DNA of 64,000 nt from positions 37,222 to 101,221 of the forward strand of contig JBMZAX010000006.1 of the NCBI GenBank assembly GCA_049611805.1, in the 5' to 3' direction. Under the pieces are notes generated by a model. It was not told the origin of the DNA. It saw only the letters and a program-made list of their open reading frames with translations, and searched no databases. A program made the position numbers and the translations under genes. The DNA comes from UBA7378 sp049611805. GTDB lineage: Bacteria; Pseudomonadota; Alphaproteobacteria; RS24. Below, piece after piece: positions 1 to 8,303 of this stretch. Position 1 is the stretch's first letter, and the number at the start of each line of letters is the position of its first letter.

Positions 1-31
1 AGCCGAGCGAAAAAGTTACCTGAGACGCCGG

Positions 32-460
32 TTAAATCGCGGCGCGGATGCGCGTGGCGATATCGGCCAACTCGTCCATATCGGCCATTTGCGTGCCGTG
101 CCCCAGCATTTCCAGCCCCTTATGGCGCGGAATAATATGCATGTGAAAATGCGGCACGGTCTGGCCGGCCGCCGACCCGTTTAATTGCGCGAGCATCAGA
201 CCCGGCGCGTCCATGGCTTTTTGAACGGCAGGTGCGAGGTGATGCGTTGTCGTCATCACCGCGCGCGCATCATCCGGCGAAAGCGTGAGAACATTTGTCG
301 CCGCGGCGCGCGGAATAACTAGCACATGGCCCGGTGCCTGCGGCATGATGTCCATAAACGCCACGGTTAAATCGTCTTCGAAAACGCGTATTGAGGGCAT
401 TTCATCGCGCAAGATTTTGGCGAAAATATTCTGCGGGTCATAGGCATCGGTCAGCTGCAT
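32..460 (-). CDS. HIT family protein (histidine triad nucleotide hydrolase)
   Basis: A 142-residue protein of the usual size for small histidine-triad proteins. The diagnostic triad HFHMHIIPR lies near residues 104-112, followed by a short C-terminal tail. HIT proteins cleave nucleoside phosphoramidates or dinucleotide polyphosphates in the cytoplasm, using the middle histidine as nucleophile. The actual substrate cannot be read from the sequence. It starts at ATG 9 bases after the stop of the FemAB-like gene and is probably the last gene of a minus-strand run that includes RidA and DNA polymerase IV. The family assignment is firm; the physiological role is not. Confidence 0.93.
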   Translation of the reverse strand: MQLTDAYDPQNIFAKILRDEMPSIRVFEDDLTVAFMDIMPQAPGHVLVIPRAAATNVLTLSPDDARAVMTTTHHLAPAVQKAMDAPGLMLAQLNGSAAGQTVPHFHMHIIPRHKGLEMLGHGTQMADMDELADIATRIRAAI

Positions 461-469
461 GGGCGTTTC

Positions 470-1651
470 TCAATCTGCTTCTGGGTCGGTTTTTTTGAAC
501 GGTGTATGGCGGCTGAGCGCCGAAATGTCATTGTCCACATATTGCCGCTCGCTTTCAAGGTAATCGGCAACAGCATCGCGCAAGCCCTCATGGGCGATGT
601 GGTGGGCCGAATGGGTGCGTTTCGGCGCATAGCCGCGCGCCAGCTTATGCGCGCCCTGCGCGCCCGCCTCAACGCAGCGCAGGCCGCGTTTGATGGCAAA
701 ATCGATCGCCTGATAATAGCAAACCTCGAAATGCAGAAACGGGTGGTCTTCAATGCAGCCCCAATTGCGCCCGAACAGCGTATCGCCGCCGATGAAATTC
801 AACGCACCGGCAATATAACGCCCGTCGCGCTTGGCCATGATGAGCAGAATATCGTCTGCCATAGCCGCGCCAATTTGGTCGAAAAACGCGCGCGTCAGAT
901 AGGGTGTGCCCCATTTGCGATGGCCGGTATCAATGTAAAATTCGAAAAACTTGTCCCAATGTTCGTCCGTCAAATCAGCCCCGGTGATTTGCTCGATCTC
1001 GATGCCGTTTTCGACGGCGCGGGCGCGTTCCTTTTTGAGGTTTTTGCGTTTGCGCGAGGCCAGTGCCGCCAGAAACGCCTCGAAACTTTCATAACCGTCA
1101 TTCACCCAGTGAAACTGCTGGTCGGTGCGCTGCAGAAAATCCAACTCACCCAGCGCCGCCCATTGCGCTTCGGGCAGAAAATTAATGTGCAGGGACGACG
1201 CCTCAAGGCGCTCCGACAGTGTCAGGGCACCGGCCACCAGCGCGCGGGTAATGGCATCGGCGCGGGCAGGGTCACGAATAAGCAGGCGCGGGCCGGTTGC
1301 CGGGGTAAAGGGCACGGCGCTCAGCAATTTTGGATAATAGCGTCCCCCGGCGCGGTGAAACGCATCCGCCCAGCCATAATCGAAAATATACTCACCCTGG
1401 CTGTGGCTTTTCAGATAGAGCGGCATCGCCCCCAGACTGTCGCCCGCGGGCGTTTCGACGACCAAATGTTGCGGCAGCCAGCCGGTATCGGCACATGCCG
1501 AGCCGCTTTCTTCCAGCGCCATTAAAAAGGCGTGCGAGAGAAACGGATTATAGGGCGTGTCCGCCGGGTGGGCGCAGGCGTCCCACCGGGCCGCATCATA
1601 TTCGGCCAGGCGGGAAACCACGCGTATGACGGGCGCATCAATATCCCCCAT
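470..1651 (-). CDS. FemAB-like / GNAT-fold acyltransferase (DUF482 family)
   Basis: A 393-residue protein matching the bacterial family often annotated as peptidoglycan-biosynthesis FemAB-like or GNAT N-acetyltransferase (PF04339). Recognisable conserved stretches are a basic RKRKNLKKER segment near residues 198-207, a GRNWGC turn, an LHFEVCYYQAID block and EAGAQGAHK followed by RGY near residues 335-347. Its start codon overlaps the RidA stop by one base (TGATG), so the two are probably translationally coupled. Family members occur widely in Proteobacteria, but a verified substrate is not known to me, so acyl transfer is inferred from fold only. No signal peptide or membrane segment is seen, suggesting a cytoplasmic protein. 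Confidence 0.88.
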   Translation of the reverse strand: MGDIDAPVIRVVSRLAEYDAARWDACAHPADTPYNPFLSHAFLMALEESGSACADTGWLPQHLVVETPAGDSLGAMPLYLKSHSQGEYIFDYGWADAFHRAGGRYYPKLLSAVPFTPATGPRLLIRDPARADAITRALVAGALTLSERLEASSLHINFLPEAQWAALGELDFLQRTDQQFHWVNDGYESFEAFLAALASRKRKNLKKERARAVENGIEIEQITGADLTDEHWDKFFEFYIDTGHRKWGTPYLTRAFFDQIGAAMADDILLIMAKRDGRYIAGALNFIGGDTLFGRNWGCIEDHPFLHFEVCYYQAIDFAIKRGLRCVEAGAQGAHKLARGYAPKRTHSAHHIAHEGLRDAVADYLESERQYVDNDISALSRHTPFKKTDPEAD

Positions 1652-2130
1652 CAGCTGATCTCAACAATGGCGTCAATTTCCACCGCCCAGCCCATTGGCA
1701 GACCGGCGACGCCGACAGCCGAGCGCGTATGGCGTCCGCGTTCGCCGAACAGCTCGACAAATAATTCGGATGCGCTGTTCAAAACCGCCGGATGGTGGGT
1801 GAAATCGGGCGTCGCATTGACATAGCCGCACAAGCGCACAATCCGTACCAGTTTCTGCCAGTCGCCGCCGACCGCCGCGCGAATTTGAGCAAGAATATTC
1901 AGCGCCGAGAGTTGCGCGGCGCGGGCCCCGTCTTCAATGTCCAGCCCGTCGCCCAGCTTGCCGCAAATCGCCCCGCCGCCGGCCAGCACCGGCCCCTGAC
2001 CGGAGATGAAAACCAGCCCGTCGCGTTCGAGATAGGGCACATATGCCCCCAATGGCGGCTTCGGGTCGGGCAGAACCAGCCCAAGATCTTCCAGCCTGTC
2101 TTCCGGTTTGTTTTCTATTGTCATCATCAA
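1651..2130 (-). CDS. RidA/YjgF/YER057c family protein
   Basis: A 159-residue protein of the RidA superfamily. RidA enzymes hydrolyse reactive enamine/imine intermediates released by PLP enzymes such as threonine dehydratase. The central VFISGQGPV strand and the SAVGVAGLPMGWAVEIDAIV C-terminal block fit the group of longer RidA paralogues. The typical C-terminal arginine-containing active-site stretch of canonical RidA is not obvious, so deaminase activity should not be assumed. Three consecutive ATG codons mark the start, preceded by AAAGGCGG. It overlaps the downstream acyltransferase gene by one base. Cytoplasmic; exact role unknown. Confidence 0.88.
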   Translation of the reverse strand: MMMTIENKPEDRLEDLGLVLPDPKPPLGAYVPYLERDGLVFISGQGPVLAGGGAICGKLGDGLDIEDGARAAQLSALNILAQIRAAVGGDWQKLVRIVRLCGYVNATPDFTHHPAVLNSASELFVELFGERGRHTRSAVGVAGLPMGWAVEIDAIVEIS

Positions 2131-2206
2131 CCGCCTTTAAAGTTTAATTTAGCGCCGCTGTCGTGCGCTTCCAGTGCTTTTTCGTCACGCTTGCGGGCAA
2201 AACCCT

Positions 2207-3532
2207 CTACAGGCTACGCCCCTTTTTTATGGCCCCGCGCCCGAATTTGTCGCGCAAATCATCCATGGCCTGTTCAGCCGCCTTGCGCCGGGTCTTGTCG
2301 GGGTCGGCGAGGTCGGGCGGGTCGGCATGGGTGCCGTCGACCAGTCCCGACACGCCAATGCCGATCAGTCTGAATTTAGTGCCCGGCTTGTCGGTCAAAA
2401 GCTGGGTCAAGAGGGCTTTGCCCACAGCAAAAATCGTGTCGGCAAGCTGGGTCGGGTCGGCGATCGCACGATTGCGCGTCAGCGTTGTAAAGTTTGAGGT
2501 TTTCAGCTTTAAAACAATGGTCGTACCGGCCATGTTTTTGCGTTTGCATCGATCGGCGGTGCGTTCGCTCAAGGCCCAAAGATGCTTTTCCAGCGCGCTT
2601 AATGTGCCGAGGTCTTCGCTGAATGTGGTTTCGCTCGAAATGCTTTTGGCAACGGATTGCGGCACGATTTTGCGGCTGTCCTGCCCGCGCGACAGGCGCG
2701 CCAGCCGCAGGCCGATACTGTCATAACGCGCCACAAGGTCGCGCTCGTCCATTTTCTGAAGCTGCCCGATGGTGCGGATGCCGTCGCGACTGAACTTTTT
2801 TTGCATCGCTTTGCCGATGCCGTAAATCGCATTGACCGGCAAATCGGCCAGAAAGGTCAACGTTTCCGCCGCGCCGATTATGGAAAACCCGCGCGGCTTG
2901 TCGAGGTCGGAGGCAAGCTTGGCGAGAAACTTGTTGTGGCTGAGACCTACCGAGACCGTAATGCCGATATCTTTTTCAATACGGTTCACCAATTGCACCA
3001 GCGATTGCGCCGGCGCGCCGCCATGCAGCCGGTCGGTGCCGCGCAAATCCAAAAACGCCTCGTCGATGGAAAGCGGCTCGACAAGCGGTGTGTATTCGCG
3101 CATCAGATCGCGGATCTGATAGCCGATTTTTTGATATTTCTCCATATCGGGCCGGAGAATTATGGCCTCCGGACACAGCTTTTTGGCCTGAAACATTGGC
3201 ATGGCCGAATGCACGCCCTTAATGCGCGCAATATAGCAACAAGTGGAAACAACCCCGCGCCGCCCGCCGCCGATAATGAGCGGCTTGTCGTGCAAATCCG
3301 GATTGTCGCGCTTTTCAATGGCGGCATAAAACGCATCGCAATCTATATGCGCGACGCCCAGTTGGAAAAGTTCGTTATGGGCAATGAGGCGTGGCGATTT
3401 GCATGTGGGGCAACGCTGGCGGTCGGCCATGGCCTCGGCGCGCGTGCCGCAGTCGCGACACAATATGTGTGCGCTACCGCCCTTGGCGGGCTCAGTATCC
3501 GGCTTGGGTGAGCTCCCGGCTGATCCAGTCAT
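2207..3532 (-). CDS. dinB: DNA polymerase IV (Y-family translesion polymerase)
   Basis: Y-family polymerase of about 441 residues. It carries the N-terminal AHIDCDAFYAA metal motif, the SIDEAFLDL catalytic motif, the helix-hairpin-helix INAIYGIGKAMQKK region and a little-finger domain. Before the catalytic core is a zinc-ribbon-like extension with CRDC and CPTC pairs, common in alphaproteobacterial DinB. The open frame extends further upstream, but I place the start at the ATG ending at 3532, which gives MTGSAGSS before the zinc ribbon. Even so it overlaps the upstream HAD gene by 41 bases. It performs error-prone bypass of DNA lesions. No LexA box is recognisable because the start lies inside the preceding gene. 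Confidence 0.95.
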   Translation of the reverse strand: MTGSAGSSPKPDTEPAKGGSAHILCRDCGTRAEAMADRQRCPTCKSPRLIAHNELFQLGVAHIDCDAFYAAIEKRDNPDLHDKPLIIGGGRRGVVSTCCYIARIKGVHSAMPMFQAKKLCPEAIILRPDMEKYQKIGYQIRDLMREYTPLVEPLSIDEAFLDLRGTDRLHGGAPAQSLVQLVNRIEKDIGITVSVGLSHNKFLAKLASDLDKPRGFSIIGAAETLTFLADLPVNAIYGIGKAMQKKFSRDGIRTIGQLQKMDERDLVARYDSIGLRLARLSRGQDSRKIVPQSVAKSISSETTFSEDLGTLSALEKHLWALSERTADRCKRKNMAGTTIVLKLKTSNFTTLTRNRAIADPTQLADTIFAVGKALLTQLLTDKPGTKFRLIGIGVSGLVDGTHADPPDLADPDKTRRKAAEQAMDDLRDKFGRGAIKKGRSL

Positions 3533-4151
3533 AAGCCTCGTTCCAGACATCAATCCGCGTTGTCGCGCCCTTGGCAGGCCCGATGAGCTTTGCCAGCCGC
3601 GGGTCGGCAACGAAATGAATGCGACGAACCTCCGGCGCGTGCTCGGCAACGCTGTCGACATTATGGGGAATATCGTCAAGAAAGAAAACAGGGGCTGAAA
3701 TGCGCGCGCTCAACCATGCGACCGCAGGCCCCTTGGCGCCGGAGTTGACAATAACCGGATAATTCATGCCATGGGCATTGAGATTATCAATGCGCTCCTG
3801 CTTGTTTTTCGCCGGCAGATTGGTCAGCACGATGATTTGCGCGCGCGCGGCCAGTGTCTCCAGCGATTGCGCGGCTCCGGATGTCGGCTGAATGTCGCGC
3901 GTCTCGGCATCAAAAAACTCGTCGATAAGGTCGGGAACCTCGACCGGCTCATTGGTTTCCAGCGATTTGATATTGCCGCTAATGGCGAAATTGCCCAGAT
4001 CGATCCACAGGCCGCGCTTTTTCAGAAAATGCTCCAATTGCGCCATGAAGCGCAACAAAACCTCATCCGCATCGCTGATGATAAGCGGGCGCGTGCGGTC
4101 AAGGTCGAGCGTTTCAAGCTGGGAAAGAATTTCGGGAGCGGGAGGGGTCAT
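3492..4151 (-). CDS. HAD superfamily hydrolase
   Basis: A 219-residue protein with the HAD signatures in order: motif I IISDADEV (Asp nucleophile and second Asp) near residue 27, motif II VLTNLP, a lysine-bearing NSGAKGP stretch, and motif IV FFLDDIPHN. These support a Mg-dependent phosphatase or related phosphotransferase acting in the cytoplasm; the substrate is not evident. I choose the ATG at 4151, although an in-frame TTG two codons upstream is possible. The 3' end overlaps the start of dinB by 41 bases, so the pair is probably co-transcribed. There is no transmembrane segment. Confidence 0.85.
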   Translation of the reverse strand: MTPPAPEILSQLETLDLDRTRPLIISDADEVLLRFMAQLEHFLKKRGLWIDLGNFAISGNIKSLETNEPVEVPDLIDEFFDAETRDIQPTSGAAQSLETLAARAQIIVLTNLPAKNKQERIDNLNAHGMNYPVIVNSGAKGPAVAWLSARISAPVFFLDDIPHNVDSVAEHAPEVRRIHFVADPRLAKLIGPAKGATTRIDVWNEAYDWISRELTQAGY

Positions 4152-4173
4152 GCGCAAACTCGCTTTATGAGGG

Positions 4174-4452
4174 TTAAGTCCAATGGGGCAGGTCGCCGCC
4201 GGGCAAATTCTGCCGCGCTTGGGCGGGGTGTTCGGGGTCTATGTCATGGGCGGCGCAAAAATCGGTCAGCACGGCTTCGTCCGACAGCAGAAAATCCAGC
4301 ACACCGGCCAGCACTTCACCGTCTCCGGCGCGCGCGACAATATCATTGGGCGCCATGCCCGACAGCGCGGCAAACCTGTCCATAAGCTCTGTGTCGGCCG
4401 CCAGAAAGGTCAAAGCCTTCAGCGCTATAATCTCTGCCTGTTCGGTGTCCAT
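4174..4452 (-). CDS. DUF3572 family protein
   Basis: A small 92-residue, mostly helical acidic protein that I recognise as the alphaproteobacterial DUF3572 family. Typical features are the N-terminal EQAEIIALKALTFLA segment, a middle GMAPNDI turn, and the C-terminal LLSDEAVLTDFCAAHDIDP followed by a short proline/glycine-rich tail. The function of this family is not established. It begins at an ATG just downstream of the rpmG terminator and lies 22 bases before the HAD gene, so it probably opens the 4452-to-32 minus-strand run. Confidence 0.85.
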   Translation of the reverse strand: MDTEQAEIIALKALTFLAADTELMDRFAALSGMAPNDIVARAGDGEVLAGVLDFLLSDEAVLTDFCAAHDIDPEHPAQARQNLPGGDLPHWT

Positions 4453-4486
4453 AGGCTAAAACCTAGTGTTTTCGCGCGCTCAGGCA

Positions 4487-4515
4487 ATAAAAAAGGCGCT
4501 GCCAAGCAACGCCTT
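4487..4515 (-). terminator. Rho-independent terminator of rpmG
   Basis: Read on the minus strand, arms 4515-4506 and 4502-4493 form a 10-bp stem (one G-U pair) around a 3-base loop, followed by a run of six T. It lies 22 bases after the rpmG stop and isolates that gene from the DUF3572 gene downstream. Confidence 0.82.
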
Positions 4516-4537
4516 ACCTCACGCCGTGAGCCGAGAT

Positions 4538-4705
4538 TTATTTGATTTTGTTTTCCTTGAATTCGACATGCTTGCGCACAACCGGATCGTATTTTTTCAC
4601 GACCATTTTTTCGGTCATGGTGCGTGCGTTTTTCTTCGCAACATAATAAAAGCCCGTGCCGGCCGTGCTTTCCAGTTTGATCTTAACCGTTGTTGATTTC
4701 GCCAT
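4538..4705 (-). CDS. rpmG: 50S ribosomal protein L33
   Basis: A 55-residue basic protein beginning MAKSTTVKIKLESTAGTG and ending KHVEFKENKIK, a full match to the L33 pattern (FYYVAKKNARTM, then VVKKYDPVVRKH in the middle). It is a structural protein of the large ribosomal subunit near the E site. The zinc-binding CxxC pairs found in some L33 paralogues are absent, so this is the cysteine-free form. It has its own strong promoter (4751-4778) and terminator (4487-4515), consistent with a monocistronic, highly expressed gene. Confidence 0.97.
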   Translation of the reverse strand: MAKSTTVKIKLESTAGTGFYYVAKKNARTMTEKMVVKKYDPVVRKHVEFKENKIK

Positions 4706-4750
4706 TGTGCTTGTCCCAAAAACGCCTGTGGTCTTGCCACGTCGCCGCCG

Positions 4751-4778
4751 AAAATAGGAGTTTTCGCCAATATGTCAA
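4751..4778 (-). promoter_or_regulatory. Sigma-70-type promoter for rpmG
   Basis: On the minus strand an exact TTGACA -35 (4778-4773) is followed by a 16-base spacer and TATTTT (4756-4751). The predicted transcription start is about 40 bases upstream of the rpmG ATG. It sits in the 84-base gap after the Nudix gene. Confidence 0.6.
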
Positions 4779-4789
4779 CCCATATCGGC

Positions 4790-5545
4790 CTAAAGCTGGG
4801 AAATGACCGGCTTGCCGCGTTCAAATTTGACGAAAGGCGCGGGCGCGGCAAACCGCTTTTCAAACGGCAATTTTATGCGCTCTTCCACAATATCGAGAAC
4901 CTGGCGGGTAATCGCCGGCAAATCCAGCTTGCGGGCTTGCGCGATGGTCAGCCAGTGCAAATCCAGCAATTCGCCCGAAGCCCCGCGCGTGTCTTCGGGG
5001 TCGGTGTGAATATGCGTGTCATACATCATGAAAAAGCGGGTGTCGAAGCGGCGCGTGCGATAGGTTGGTGTTACGGCGCGGGCGATGAAATCCATATGCG
5101 CCAGCGGCGGCACCACGCCATGCCCGAAATAAGCGTTCCATTCGCTGTTGCGGCTGGTTGGGGGCGTGTTTGACGCCTCACCCAGAATAAGTCCGGTTTC
5201 CTCGAATGTTTCACGAATGGCGGCCAGAGCCAGCCCGCGCAAGCTGTTGTCGGTTACGCGCGCGCGGGTTTCCTTGCGCAGGCGCGTCAGCACTTCGGGG
5301 CGCAAATCCGTGTCGCAGGTCAGCCGCGTATCGGCCGGGTCGCGCCGACCGCCGGGGAAAACAAACTTATTGGGCATGAATTTGTGGCTGGCGGCGCGCT
5401 TGCCCAGCAGAATTTTCGGGGTTTTGAGCTGGCGCACGATAATCAGCGTTGCCGCATCGCGCGGGCGCACGGCCTGTGCCCCCGGCTCGGCATATTCGCC
5501 CGGCTGTCCCGGCGTGTGAGATTTTGGTCTGACCTGCTTACGCAT
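4790..5545 (-). CDS. Nudix hydrolase
   Basis: A 251-residue Nudix-domain protein. The Nudix helix is visible as LALAAIRETFEETGLILG near residues 104-121, containing the REXXEE metal-binding core, and VFPGGRRDP near residue 63 is the preceding strand-loop. The spacing between the PGG glycine pair and the REXXEE core is longer than in the classic Nudix box, as in the NUDT19/CoA-pyrophosphatase-like branch. It likely hydrolyses a nucleoside diphosphate linked to another moiety; the substrate is unknown. Its ATG overlaps the DUF983 stop by one base (TAATG), making it the promoter-distal member of a topA-rnr-DUF983-Nudix run. Confidence 0.88.
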   Translation of the reverse strand: MRKQVRPKSHTPGQPGEYAEPGAQAVRPRDAATLIIVRQLKTPKILLGKRAASHKFMPNKFVFPGGRRDPADTRLTCDTDLRPEVLTRLRKETRARVTDNSLRGLALAAIRETFEETGLILGEASNTPPTSRNSEWNAYFGHGVVPPLAHMDFIARAVTPTYRTRRFDTRFFMMYDTHIHTDPEDTRGASGELLDLHWLTIAQARKLDLPAITRQVLDIVEERIKLPFEKRFAAPAPFVKFERGKPVISQL

Positions 5546-5970
5546 TACTGCCTCTCCGTTTCCTCAACAAATGTCGCATCCGTGTCGGCAAAGCCGTGCA
5601 TGCGCAAGGCCCATTGCAGGCCGACCACCGCGCCCTTGACCATGGGGAGTGATATCAGCGTTAAAATGACTGCCAACACGGAAAATATCGCCGCATGCAC
5701 AATAAGCGGCGGCTGGTATGTGCGCTCAACAATCAGCGCTATGGGCACGACAATGTGCCCGACAATGAAAATTGTGAAATAGGGCGGGGCGTCATCGGCC
5801 TGATGACCGGCCAGCGCCAGACCGCAGGCTTCGCATTTATCGGCCACTTTCAAATAGCGGGCAAACAGCTTGCCGCTGCCGCAGGACGGGCATTTGCCAA
5901 GGCTCCCGCGCCACATGGCCTGCCTTTTGCTGCGCGTTGCGGATAGGGTGGACGGTGCTAGCTGGGTCAT
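5545..5970 (-). CDS. DUF983 family zinc-ribbon membrane protein
   Basis: A 141-residue protein with an N-terminal zinc ribbon (CPSCG and CEACG near residues 27-49) followed by a GHQADDAPPYFTIFIVGHIV segment and two hydrophobic helices (about 65-85 and 91-110). This is the DUF983 architecture, which in alphaproteobacteria often sits beside rnr or cytochrome-oxidase genes. It is probably an inner-membrane protein with the ribbon in the cytoplasm. No biochemical function is established. It overlaps the Nudix start by one base and lies two bases after the rnr stop, implying a shared transcript. Confidence 0.9.
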   Translation of the reverse strand: MTQLAPSTLSATRSKRQAMWRGSLGKCPSCGSGKLFARYLKVADKCEACGLALAGHQADDAPPYFTIFIVGHIVVPIALIVERTYQPPLIVHAAIFSVLAVILTLISLPMVKGAVVGLQWALRMHGFADTDATFVEETERQ

Positions 5971-5972
5971 TT

Positions 5973-8282
5973 TTATTTTCTCCGGCCCGTTTTTCGGCTG
6001 TTTTTTCGACGCTTGGCTGTATTCGGGCGCCTCGATGTGGCGGGGCCACGGCGAATTTTGCGCCCTTTTGCATTCGGGAAACTGGCATAGTCCTCAAGAG
6101 AAAACAATAGCCCGCCCTGCAAAGGTGTCGCCTCCATAAGGCGTATCTCGACCGGCTGCCCGATGCGGAAAACCGTGCCCGTGGTGCCACCGACAAGGCT
6201 GAGTTTGTCATCATCAACGAAAAACCGTTCCGCCCCCAATCGCGATATCGGCACCAGCCCGTCAGCGCCCGTATCGTCCAGCTTGACGAACAGGCCGGCG
6301 CGCGAAACACCCGATATCTGGCCTTTGAAACATTCGCCGATTTGGTCGGACATAAAGGCCGAAAGATAGCGGTCTGCCGCCGTGCGTTCGGCAAGCATGG
6401 CGCGGCGTTCGGTGGCTGATACGGCTTCGGCTATGGCGGGCAGTTTTTCAATTTCTGCGTCGGTCAGCCCGTCATCGCCCAGTTTCAGGGCGCGAATAAG
6501 CGCGCGATGCACAATCAGGTCGGCATAGCGCCTGATGGGTGAGGTGAAATGCGCATATCTGGCGAGGTTCAACCCGAAATGGCCGATATTTTCGGGCGTA
6601 TAAACGGCTTGCGATTGCGTGCGCAACACGGCTTCGGAAATGGTCGGGAAATGCTCGCCCTCTCGCGCTTTGACCATAATGCGGTTGAACAGGGCCGGCA
6701 CGACGGGCTGGCCGAGGTCGAGGCGTGCGCCCAGCGGCTTGATGAAATCGGCAAGCGCATGCATGCGTTCGGGGGCCGGCGCATCATGCACGCGGAACAG
6801 CAGGGGCATTTGAGCCTTTTCAAGCGTTTGTGCCGCGCAAACATTTGCGGCAATCATCATTTCCTCAATCAGGCGGTGCGCCTCAAGGCGCGGCGGAATA
6901 TAAATGCGCGTAATGGCACCTTGCTCATTCATGTCAATGCGCCGTTCCGGTTTGTCGATAATGAGCGGCGCGCGCGCATCACGCGCTTCAGCCATCAGCA
7001 AATAGGCCTGCCAAAGCGCGCCCAAAATATCGTCTGTTCCCGTCGCTCCGGTGCCACCGGCGGCAGGTTGGGCATCGAAAATACCTTGCGCCTGCTGATA
7101 GCTCAGCTTGGCCGCAGACCGCATCATTCCGCGCACAAATTTATGCGCGCGTTTTTTGCCTTGTGCATCAATCTGCATGCGAACCGCCATGCAGGGGCGG
7201 TCTTCATGCTCGCGCAAGGAACATAAATCATTCGACAGACGCTCCGGCAGCATGGGCACAACGCGGTCGGGCATGTAAACCGAATTGCCGCGCTTTCCGG
7301 CTTCTTTGTCCATCGCGCTGTCGGGCGTCACATAGGCCGCAACATCGGCAATCGCCACCCAGACAATATAGCCGCCCGCATTGTCGGGGTCGGTATCGGG
7401 TTCGGCATAAACCGCATCATCATGGTCGCGCGCATCGGCCGGATCAATCGTCACAAACGCAATATCGCGGAGATCAGTGCGCGCCGATGTGTCAATGGCA
7501 TCTGTGTCGATGGCATCTGTGTCGATGGTAAGGGTCTTTGTTTCCTTGGCCTCAATGATTGCCGCTTCGGGAAAATCAATCGGCAAGTTTTGTTCGGCAA
7601 TGGCGATCAGCGAAAACGCATGTGGGCTGGTGGCCGAACCGAAGGCTTCAACAATTTTGACCGTGGCATTGCCGCCGCGCGCGGAAGAGGTTTTCTCGGC
7701 CTTGACCAGCGTGTCTTCTTCAAGGCCGTCAGCGCCTTCGCGGGCGCGATATTCATAGCGTTCCTGCCGGTTGACCGGAACCACCCACGCCCCGTCGGGG
7801 CGGTGGCGGATAACACCGATAATCTGAGCCTGCGCGCCGCCCAATTTGCGGATAATGCGCGCTTCATATTGGTTTTTCTTGATCCGCACGAGCCGGGCAA
7901 GCGCGGTGTCGCCGGGTGACACAAGTTGCGCCGAGCGGTTCACGCGGCCCCGCCCGCCGGCTTCAATAATGGTGATGAGCGGCGCGTCGGGCTTGTCCAA
8001 AACCGCGCCCTCGCGTATCGCGCGCGCTATGAGATTATTTTCTCCGTCACGCCCCGCAACCCGAATAACGCAGACATTTGGCAAATCACCCTGCACACGC
8101 ATGCCGGATTTGCGCGCGCCCTCCAGCAGACCTTCAGCGGCCATTTCGCGCAGTAATTTTTTGAGTGCGATGCGGTCGCTGCCGCTCAGCCGAAAGGCAC
8201 GGGCAATTTCGCGCTTGCCCACCTTGCCGCTTTGCTCGGCAATAAATTTCAGAATATCGTCCCGCGAGGGCAGGTCTGCCAC
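5973..8282 (-). CDS. rnr: Ribonuclease R
   Basis: A 769-residue RNB-family 3'-5' exoribonuclease. It has an N-terminal winged-helix segment (1-60), cold-shock-like domains, the RNB catalytic centre with DPADARDHDD at residues 280-289 (metal-binding aspartates) and a C-terminal S1 domain (about 640-725), then a lysine/arginine-rich tail. It degrades structured RNA processively and assists tmRNA-mediated quality control. The start is GTG at 8282 with GGAG six bases upstream. An in-frame 15-bp tandem repeat encodes IDTDA repeats just before the RNB domain. It lies 21 bases after topA. Confidence 0.96.
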   Translation of the reverse strand: MADLPSRDDILKFIAEQSGKVGKREIARAFRLSGSDRIALKKLLREMAAEGLLEGARKSGMRVQGDLPNVCVIRVAGRDGENNLIARAIREGAVLDKPDAPLITIIEAGGRGRVNRSAQLVSPGDTALARLVRIKKNQYEARIIRKLGGAQAQIIGVIRHRPDGAWVVPVNRQERYEYRAREGADGLEEDTLVKAEKTSSARGGNATVKIVEAFGSATSPHAFSLIAIAEQNLPIDFPEAAIIEAKETKTLTIDTDAIDTDAIDTSARTDLRDIAFVTIDPADARDHDDAVYAEPDTDPDNAGGYIVWVAIADVAAYVTPDSAMDKEAGKRGNSVYMPDRVVPMLPERLSNDLCSLREHEDRPCMAVRMQIDAQGKKRAHKFVRGMMRSAAKLSYQQAQGIFDAQPAAGGTGATGTDDILGALWQAYLLMAEARDARAPLIIDKPERRIDMNEQGAITRIYIPPRLEAHRLIEEMMIAANVCAAQTLEKAQMPLLFRVHDAPAPERMHALADFIKPLGARLDLGQPVVPALFNRIMVKAREGEHFPTISEAVLRTQSQAVYTPENIGHFGLNLARYAHFTSPIRRYADLIVHRALIRALKLGDDGLTDAEIEKLPAIAEAVSATERRAMLAERTAADRYLSAFMSDQIGECFKGQISGVSRAGLFVKLDDTGADGLVPISRLGAERFFVDDDKLSLVGGTTGTVFRIGQPVEIRLMEATPLQGGLLFSLEDYASFPNAKGRKIRRGPATSRRPNTAKRRKNSRKTGRRK
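7489..7528 (-). repeat. 15-bp in-frame tandem repeat within rnr
   Basis: Units 7489-7503, 7504-7518 and a partial 7519-7528 share the 15-base pattern GTGTCGATGGCATCT (plus strand), the first unit with one mismatch. On the coding strand they yield repeated Ile-Asp-Thr-Asp-Ala in the linker before the RNB domain. Because the unit is a multiple of three, copy-number change would lengthen the linker without breaking the frame. Confidence 0.9.
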
Positions 8283-8303
8283 TTTGTCTCCGTCGGCTGT
8301 TGC

